64,000 bases of DNA from Acidobacteriota bacterium (GTDB taxonomy: Bacteria > Acidobacteriota > Blastocatellia > Pyrinomonadales > Pyrinomonadaceae), in contig QHXR01000001.1 in NCBI GenBank assembly GCA_003223025.1, positions 23,738 to 87,737 on the forward strand, given 5' to 3'. The translations under genes and the position numbers were made by a program. Of this stretch, positions 59,346-64,000 are shown piece by piece. Each line of letters opens with the position of its first letter. Position 1 is the stretch's first letter. The notes beneath the pieces were generated by a model. That model worked only from the letters and a program-made list of their open reading frames with translations, made no database searches and was not told the DNA's origin.

Positions 59346-59903
59346 ATGGATGAACGAATAACGGATCTAACGCAAGTCGCTGTCGATGCGCGTGCAACAT
59401 TCGGCGGCCTTACATCCGAGCAGCTCAACTGGAAACCGGCGGAGAAGAGTTGGAGCGTAGCCCAATGTTTCGATCATTTGATCACGACGCACAGTCTTTA
59501 CTTTCCGGTGTTTGACCGATTGGCTAAAAGGACGTCGCCGTCGCCCTGGGAAAAGTATTCTCCGCTTAGCGGATTCTTCGGAAGATTCCTGATTAAAAAT
59601 CTCGATCCGAAGAATTTGAAAAAAATGAAGACGACATCGAAGGCACAACCGTCGGCCAGCGAGATCGGCGACGACATCATCGAGCGATTTTGCGAACATC
59701 AGGATCAGCTCGTCGAAGCGTTACGGAGATTACCGGATGCGAAAAATACGATTATCACATCGCCGCTACTTGGCGTCGTGACGTACAGTCTCGACGACAC
59801 ATTGACGATCCTGTCCGTGCATTGCCGTAGGCATTTCGATCAAGCGAAACGCGTGATGGATGTAGAACAGCCTTTCCAGGCTGTTCACGCCCCGACAGCC
59901 TAG
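59346..59903 (+). CDS. DinB-family (YfiT-like) metal-binding protein
   Basis: 185 residues. Four-helix bundle with the opening LTQVAVDARATFGGLTSEQLNWKPAEKSWSVAQCFDHLITTHSLYF (W.P....WS.AQ...H, first metal His) and the later LSVHCRRHFDQAKRVM (second and third His). DinB/YfiT-type proteins are metal-dependent thiol S-transferases or hydrolases of unknown specificity. The last residues (EQPFQAVHAPTA) and the stop codon are encoded by a double hairpin, so the natural end was probably near RVMDV. Confidence 0.8.
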   Translation: MDERITDLTQVAVDARATFGGLTSEQLNWKPAEKSWSVAQCFDHLITTHSLYFPVFDRLAKRTSPSPWEKYSPLSGFFGRFLIKNLDPKNLKKMKTTSKAQPSASEIGDDIIERFCEHQDQLVEALRRLPDAKNTIITSPLLGVVTYSLDDTLTILSVHCRRHFDQAKRVMDVEQPFQAVHAPTA

Positions 59904-59913
59904 AAAGGCTGTC
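59865..59913. repeat. Double hairpin at the DinB 3' end
   Basis: GAACAGCCTTTCCAGGCTGTTC (59865-59886) and GACAGCCTAGAAAGGCTGTC (59894-59913) are both hairpins and roughly inverse copies of each other. The element contributes the last 12 codons and the TAG of the DinB gene and ends 9 bases before the tag ATG. Confidence 0.85.
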
Positions 59914-59921
59914 GTACATTT

Positions 59922-60479
59922 ATGAAACGTTGCAACTGGCCGACAAACGAGCTTTCGATCCGCTATCACGACGAAGAGTGGGGCAAGCCGCTGCATGACG
60001 ATCGAGGTCTGTTCGAATTTCTAATTTTGGAAGGAGCTCAAGCCGGGTTGAGTTGGGACACGATTCTACGCAAACGTGAGAACTATCGAAAGGCATTCGA
60101 CGGTTTCGATGTGAACAAGGTGGCGAGATACACGGACAAGAAAGTCGAGAAGCTTCTGCAGGACGAAGGCATTATTCGGAATCGTCTGAAGATCGCATCG
60201 GCGATCTCAAACGCCAGAGCATTTCTCGCGGTGCAGAACGAGTTCGGATCATTCGACAAATACATCTGGTCGTTTGTTGATGGCAAGCCGATCGATAACA
60301 AATTGAAAGAGTCTTCTCAGGTCCCGGCTAAGACGGAAGTTTCCGACGCGATCAGCAAAGATCTGAAAAAGCGCGGATTCAATTTCGTCGGCTCGACGAT
60401 CATGTACGCGTTCATGCAGGCGACGGGGATGGTCAATGACCATCTGGTGAATTGTTCTAGGTACAAGGAAGTCAGATAG
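59922..60479 (+). CDS. tag: DNA-3-methyladenine glycosylase I
   Basis: 185 residues, normal length. It removes 3-methyladenine from alkylated DNA by cutting the N-glycosidic bond. Family marks: MKRCNW (zinc Cys4), SIRYHDEEWGKPLHDDRGLFEFLILEGAQAGLSWDTILRKRENYRKAFDGFD (zinc His16, catalytic-site Glu, conserved Trp), GIIRNRLKIASAISNARAFL, KRGFNFVGSTIMYAFMQATGMVNDHLVNCSRY with the last zinc His and Cys. Same strand as the DinB gene, 18 bases downstream, so probably one transcript. Confidence 0.95.
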   Translation: MKRCNWPTNELSIRYHDEEWGKPLHDDRGLFEFLILEGAQAGLSWDTILRKRENYRKAFDGFDVNKVARYTDKKVEKLLQDEGIIRNRLKIASAISNARAFLAVQNEFGSFDKYIWSFVDGKPIDNKLKESSQVPAKTEVSDAISKDLKKRGFNFVGSTIMYAFMQATGMVNDHLVNCSRYKEVR

Positions 60480-60482
60480 ATT

Positions 60483-60559
60483 TATTCAGTGGATAGTTAT
60501 AAGTGATAAGTGGATAGTGAAGAACTTGTCACTTGTCACTTATAACTATCCACTGAATA
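60483..60559. repeat. Long inverted repeat (AT-rich)
   Basis: The arms TATTCAGTGGATAGTTATAA... and complement pair over about 30 bases with one mismatch; loop of about 17 bases. AT-rich, unlike the GC-rich families. Between tag and ybaK. Confidence 0.88.
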
Positions 60560-60572
60560 TAACAGTTCATAT

Positions 60573-61049
60573 ATGTCGGATGATGTTCCCGTAACGACCG
60601 CCGTTCGATTTCTCAGGGAGAGAAAAGTAAATTTCGTTCCGCGAATTTACAAATACGTCGAGAAGGGCGGCACGGCGGAATCGGCAAAGCAGTTGGAAGT
60701 CGACGAACACGCGGTCATAAAAACTCTCGTCTTCGAGACAAATGAGAAGCAGGGGTTGATAGTTCTTATGCATGGTGACAAAGAAGTCTCGACAAAAAAT
60801 CTGGCGCGGTATCTGGGTGTTAAATCCATCGAGTCTGTTACGCCGGAGAAGGCTTCGAAACTTACCGGCTATCTTGTCGGAGGAACATCGCCGTTCGGCA
60901 CGAAGACGACGCTGCCGGTATTTGCCGAAAAGACGATCTTCGAGCTCGATCGAATTTTTATAAACGGCGGGAAGCGAGGATTTCTGCTTGAGATCGAACC
61001 AAGCGTACTGCGATTGATCGACGCTCAGGAAGTTGAAGTTGGGATATGA
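60573..61049 (+). CDS. ybaK: YbaK/EbsC-type aminoacyl-tRNA deacylase
   Basis: 158 residues. It hydrolyses mischarged Cys-tRNA(Pro) (YbaK type). Features: TAVRFLRERKVNFVPRIYKY, the conserved Lys in EHAVIKTLVFETNEKQGLIVLMHGDKEVS, the loop GYLVGGTSPFGTKTTLPVFAEKTIF, then INGGKRGFLLEIEPSVLRLI. YbaK is favoured over ProX-type by the GGTSPFG motif. It directly precedes a remnant of a nucleotidyltransferase gene. Confidence 0.9.
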   Translation: MSDDVPVTTAVRFLRERKVNFVPRIYKYVEKGGTAESAKQLEVDEHAVIKTLVFETNEKQGLIVLMHGDKEVSTKNLARYLGVKSIESVTPEKASKLTGYLVGGTSPFGTKTTLPVFAEKTIFELDRIFINGGKRGFLLEIEPSVLRLIDAQEVEVGI

Positions 61050-61052
61050 ACG

Positions 61053-61133
61053 AATCAGGGACTGATTGAGCTGAAGACAATCAGCGGGCGCGACCAGGAT
61101 CTGGTCGACATCAAAGAGTTGGAGCGAAAGTGA
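61053..61133 (+). pseudogene. C-terminal remnant of a nucleotidyltransferase
   Basis: Directly after the ybaK stop the frame continues as NQGLIELKTISGRDQDLVDIKELERK and ends. LI.LK...GR.QDL.DI..LE is the typical end of minimal nucleotidyltransferases (toxin/antitoxin-related kind). The catalytic N-terminal part (GSRARG..D) is missing. The fragment overlaps the ATG of the next small gene, as full-length members do with their partners. Confidence 0.45.
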
Positions 61134-61327
61134 TGGTAGATATGTCTCCATCGGAAGTGACTGAGCGTCTTCGCCTAATGGGCGAGCTTTGGGAACTGAG
61201 CGTGAAGTTGATGGATTCGAAGAAGGTTGTTGAGCAGAGCGTCGACCTAGAATTCGAAAAGCAGATTGGCGAGACTTCAGAGGACGCTAGAACGGGGAGT
61301 GACAGTCATCGGGGTTCAGGTGGATGA
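61133..61327 (+). CDS. Small protein, probable partner of the lost nucleotidyltransferase
   Basis: 64 residues: MVDMSPSEVTERLRLMGELWELSVKLMDSKKVVEQSVDLEFEKQI, a helical opening (EVTERLR..GELWELSVKL) as seen in small genes placed after nucleotidyltransferases. The second half (GETSEDARTGSDSHRGSGG) looks like out-of-frame sequence, so the gene may be truncated or frameshifted. It overlaps the remnant upstream and the Imm21 ATG downstream (ATGA). Confidence 0.4.
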   Translation: MVDMSPSEVTERLRLMGELWELSVKLMDSKKVVEQSVDLEFEKQIGETSEDARTGSDSHRGSGG

Positions 61328-61884
61328 CAGAAAATTCGTCATTTCAATATCGATGGGTGACGGGCGACGGTGGTCCTCTTATAACGATGGAGTCACGACT
61401 TCTTACTTTCTGGGAAGGAAGCGACGCGCCGTCCGATGGTCGGGTCGTTGAGGCAGAATTCAGGTGGGGATTGGATGTCGCGACGGATTACGACAAGGCA
61501 TGTGACGTTAACGATTTGGCGGGTGTAATTGACATAAATAACGGAACTGCTTTCGTCCTAAGTACGGAGAATTCGATGGCAACATGGCTACCCGAATTTA
61601 TGGGATTCGACGGAGCCATCATTGAGTGGGACTACGCAGATGGAGAAAGTGAGCTTATTGAGGAAGCAAGCATATTGGTCGCGGAAGGAGCATTTTCTCG
61701 CAGTGTCAAATACGAAGTTTCGTCTAGCCCCTTGGTTTTGTTTGTTGCGGCTGAGGGTGGGCAAGAGTCAGGTTATAAGAGGCAGACGTTTGAGGTGGGA
61801 GTCGGTAATTACACGGTAAAGAGTGGTCGTAGGGTGACGGATAGGACATCAGTTGTGTGCCATCTCTTCCAATTGCAAGGCTAA
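61324..61884 (+). CDS. Imm21-family immunity protein
   Basis: 186 residues. Matches the Imm21 pattern: WVTGDGGPLITMESRLLTFWEGSD, ATDYDKACDVNDLAGVIDINNGTAFVLSTENSMATWLPEFMGFDGAIIEWDYADGESELIEEAS, and VKYEVSSSPLVLFVAAEGG. Imm21 proteins protect against a secreted or contact-dependent polymorphic toxin. No toxin gene or secretion system is in the window, so this is an orphan immunity gene; it may guard against neighbours or be a leftover of a toxin locus. Base composition looks lower in GC than its neighbours, which fits transfer. Confidence 0.72.
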   Translation: MTENSSFQYRWVTGDGGPLITMESRLLTFWEGSDAPSDGRVVEAEFRWGLDVATDYDKACDVNDLAGVIDINNGTAFVLSTENSMATWLPEFMGFDGAIIEWDYADGESELIEEASILVAEGAFSRSVKYEVSSSPLVLFVAAEGGQESGYKRQTFEVGVGNYTVKSGRRVTDRTSVVCHLFQLQG

Positions 61885-61928
61885 TGATTGTCGTCACATC
61901 CTTCGAACGACGGAGTAGCTAGAAGATT

Positions 61929-63104
61929 ATGAAAGAAGCAGTAATAGTCTCAGCCGTGCGTACGGCTGTCGGAAAGGCGCCTAAGGGCACGTTGAAGAAC
62001 ACGCGTTCGGATGAGTTGGGAGCAGCTTCGATCAAAGAGGCGGTGTCGAGAGCCGGCATCGACGAATCTCTCATCGACGACGTGATCATGGGTTGCGCGT
62101 TTCCCGAAGCACAGCAGGGAATGAACGTGGCTCGCACCTCGTCGATCCTTGCCGGGTTGCCCGTCGAGACGTCGGCCATGACCGTCAATCGGTATTGCTC
62201 GTCGGGGCTCCAGACGATCGCCCTCGCCGCCGAACGCATTCAGGTAGGTGGTGCCGACGCGATCGTCGCCGGCGGTCTCGAATCGATGACGGCGATCCCG
62301 ATGGGAGGTAATACCTTCAGACCGAATCCGGGTCTCGCCGAAACATATCCCGACTACTATCTCAACATGGGCCTGACGGCGGAGAACCTCGCACGCAAGT
62401 ACGAGATCACCCGCGAGCAGGCGGACGAGTTTTCTTATCACTCGCATCAGAAAGCGCTCGCCGCGATCACCGAAGGTAAATTCAAGGACGAGATCGTGCC
62501 GGTGAATGTTTTTGTAGATGAGTTTGATGAGAAAGGACGCGTTCGCCGCATGGAAATCGTGTTTGCACAGGACGAAGGCCCGCGTGTCGACACGTCGCTC
62601 GAAGGACTCGCGAAACTTCGTGCCGTATTCCATGCTCAGGGAACAGTGACCGCCGGAAACTCTTCGCAGATGTCAGACGGTGCCGCTGCCGCAGTCGTGA
62701 TGTCGGCAGACAAAGCAAAGGAACTCGGACTTACGCCGCTCGCAAGATTCGTTTCGTTTGCGACCGCCGGATGTTTGCCCGAAGAGATGGGAATCGGACC
62801 CGTGTACGCGATTCCAAAAGCGTTGAAGCTCGCCGGTCTTACCTTAGGTCAGATCGACGTCATCGAGCTCAACGAAGCATTCGCCGCTCAAGGCTTGTCG
62901 GTGATGAAGCTGCTCGAGATGGATCCGTCGAAAGTAAACGTCAACGGCGGAGCGGTTGCTCTCGGACATCCACTCGGATGCACCGGTGCGAAGTTGACTG
63001 CGACTCTGCTGCAGGAATTGAAACGCCGCAACGCGCGTTACGGAATGGTGACAATGTGCGTCGGCGGCGGCATGGGAGCCGCTGGAATTTTTGAAAGGAT
63101 GTAA
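61929..63104 (+). CDS. fadA: Acetyl-CoA acyltransferase (3-ketoacyl-CoA thiolase)
   Basis: 391 residues, usual length. It cleaves 3-ketoacyl-CoA to acetyl-CoA and a shortened acyl-CoA, the last step of beta-oxidation. Nucleophile Cys90 in [22 protein letters not shown]; His in [17 protein letters not shown]; second Cys in [30 protein letters not shown] is also present. The start at 61929 follows a weak ribosome site. With FadN-like (56815) and FadE-like (63215) it makes a complete cycle; the three are on one strand but separated by other genes. Confidence 0.94.
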   Translation: MKEAVIVSAVRTAVGKAPKGTLKNTRSDELGAASIKEAVSRAGIDESLIDDVIMGCAFPEAQQGMNVARTSSILAGLPVETSAMTVNRYCSSGLQTIALAAERIQVGGADAIVAGGLESMTAIPMGGNTFRPNPGLAETYPDYYLNMGLTAENLARKYEITREQADEFSYHSHQKALAAITEGKFKDEIVPVNVFVDEFDEKGRVRRMEIVFAQDEGPRVDTSLEGLAKLRAVFHAQGTVTAGNSSQMSDGAAAAVVMSADKAKELGLTPLARFVSFATAGCLPEEMGIGPVYAIPKALKLAGLTLGQIDVIELNEAFAAQGLSVMKLLEMDPSKVNVNGGAVALGHPLGCTGAKLTATLLQELKRRNARYGMVTMCVGGGMGAAGIFERM

Positions 63105-63116
63105 GCGGAGGTTTTC

Positions 63117-63190
63117 ACCGCAGAGACGCAAAGACGCCGAGAAAGAAGCTGGAACTGATTTCCGACTCTGCGTCTCGGCGTCTCGGCGGT
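63117..63190. repeat. Family Z palindrome Z1
   Basis: ACCGCAGAGACGCAAAGACG.. and ..CTCTGCGTCTCGGCGTCTCGGCGGT, arms about 25 bases with a few mismatches. Intergenic between fadA and fadE, ending 24 bases before the fadE ATG. Relatives: Z2 (17711), Z3 (31864) and a half copy at 44193. Confidence 0.85.
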
Positions 63191-63214
63191 CAAATAATCC
63201 TAGGAGCAGAACGA

Positions 63215-64000
63215 ATGGACACACAAATGGAAAAGGAATACATGAAGGGCGGTGAGTTTCTGATTGCCGACACTACCGAGATCTTCACGCCTGAGGATTT
63301 CACCGAAGAGCAGCGGATGATCGGCGAGACGACGCGCGAGTTTGTCGACAACGAGATCCAGCCGCAGCTTCCCGCGCTTGAAAAGCACGCGTGGGAGATT
63401 GCGCGTGAGCTCGTCAAGAAAGGCGGCGATCTCGGCCTGCTCGGTGCGACGATCCCGGAAGAATACGGCGGGCTCGGTCTCGATCAAACGACCGGCGTCG
63501 TGATCGCCGAGTACATCGGACGTGCCGGTGGATTCGGGACGACATTCGGTGCGCAGACATCGATCGGCTTGCTGCCAATTTTGTATTTCGGTTCCGAAGA
63601 GCTGAAGAAGTATTGGATCCCGAAGATCATCTCGGGCGAAACGATCACGGCTTACTGCTTGACCGAAGCCGGCTCGGGCTCGGACGCGCTCGGTGCGAAG
63701 ACAGTCGCGCGACTCACCGAAGACGGACAGCATTACGTGCTCAACGGCGAGAAGATGTTCATCTCGAACGGAAGTTTTGCGGATGTGTACATCGTCTTTG
63801 CAAAGGTCGACGGCGAGAAAGAAAAGTTTTCCGCGTTTGTCGTCGAGCGCAGCGACAACTGTCGGCCCGGTAGTGAAGAGCACAAGATGGGAATCAAGTC
63901 GTCATCGACGACGCCGCTGATTCTGTCGGATGCGAAAATTCCTGCGACGAATCTTATCGGCAACGTCGGTGATGGAGCGAAGATCGCGTTCAACATCCTA
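63215..64000 (+). CDS. fadE: Acyl-CoA dehydrogenase, partial
   Basis: 262 codons, open at the window end. AGGAG lies 8 bases before the ATG. N-terminal domain: FTEEQRMIGETTREFVDNEIQPQLPALEKHAWEIARELVKKGGDLGLLGATIPEEYGGLGLDQTTGVVIAEYIGRAGGFGTTFGAQTSIGLLPILYFGSEELKKYWIPKIISGE. FAD/substrate contact TAYCLTEAGSGSDALGAKTVARLTEDGQHYVLNGEKMFISNGSFADVYIVFAKVDG. It introduces the first double bond of beta-oxidation. The MDTQMEKEYMKGGEFLI opening is like Bacillus FadE, which is in the fadN-fadA-fadE operon under FadR. The catalytic Glu lies beyond the edge. Confidence 0.93.
   Translation, partial: MDTQMEKEYMKGGEFLIADTTEIFTPEDFTEEQRMIGETTREFVDNEIQPQLPALEKHAWEIARELVKKGGDLGLLGATIPEEYGGLGLDQTTGVVIAEYIGRAGGFGTTFGAQTSIGLLPILYFGSEELKKYWIPKIISGETITAYCLTEAGSGSDALGAKTVARLTEDGQHYVLNGEKMFISNGSFADVYIVFAKVDGEKEKFSAFVVERSDNCRPGSEEHKMGIKSSSTTPLILSDAKIPATNLIGNVGDGAKIAFNIL

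Noticed and set aside
61266-61451. Alternative frame RLQRTLERGVTVIGVQVDD between the small gene and Imm21
   Set aside because: It overlaps the well-supported Imm21 start in another frame; could reflect a frameshift, but there is too little evidence.

Overview
The window looks like a chromosomal stretch of a free-living, aerobic, heterotrophic Gram-negative bacterium, most probably an acidobacterium of the Blastocatellia / Pyrinomonadaceae type. That placement is inference from gene style: secreted TlpA-like thioredoxins, an ECF sigma / DUF4252 operon, TPR proteins with long Pro/Ala/Thr linkers, M14, M16 and S9 peptidases, and a genome crowded with long intergenic palindromes. There are no rRNA genes, no tRNA I could recognise, no CRISPR array and no prophage.

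Layout. 1-11000: the N-terminus of a dihydrolipoyl acyltransferase (E2), a run of small membrane/PH-like genes of which several are broken, an AraC-VOC pair, a three-gene redox operon with a stop codon inside its middle gene, serA, lpd and a rhodanese-methyltransferase pair. 11000-21000: a Yip1-TPR membrane protein, fumC, a RAYT (REP-associated tyrosine transposase) with one in-frame stop and a nest of REP-like repeats around it, a cystathionine beta-synthase-type enzyme, then a tight operon thiO / TPR-TlpA / methyltransferase / glycerophosphodiesterase. 21000-31000: NAD-type isocitrate dehydrogenase, small secreted or membrane genes, pepP, and an ECF sigma / anti-sigma / DUF4252 operon. 31000-38600: queE and queC with a GxxExxY gene between them, an M16 peptidase, and an EmrAB-like efflux pair behind a palindromic operator. 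38600-56600: a large SPFH protein built from repeated modules, an M14 carboxypeptidase, an OPT transporter, a lipoprotein with a pseudopilin-like tail, PilZ, a GFO/IDH/MocA oxidoreductase, an S9 peptidase, peptidoglycan-binding and TPR proteins. 56800-64000: a fatty-acid beta-oxidation set (fadN-, fadA- and fadE-like), with DNA-repair, tRNA-editing and immunity genes between its members. A near-perfect FadR(TetR)-type operator overlaps the promoter of the first gene.

The most striking property is not one gene but the density of palindromic elements: about ten sequence families, many with near-perfect arms of 25-40 bases, in a large share of the intergenic gaps. Some have entered genes. One family lies in the same reading phase inside both an M16 and an M14 peptidase. 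Others supply the C-terminus or stop codon of a gene, or part of a signal peptide. One family is clearly the substrate of the RAYT type of transposase, whose local gene copy is disabled by a single TAA between the HUH motif and the presumed catalytic tyrosine.

Four genes in the window (DUF4242-like, a small membrane protein, a YCF48-like beta-propeller and the RAYT) carry one frameshift or one nonsense codon, while the reading frame past the lesion stays good. They are either very young pseudogenes or consensus errors, and resequencing would decide.
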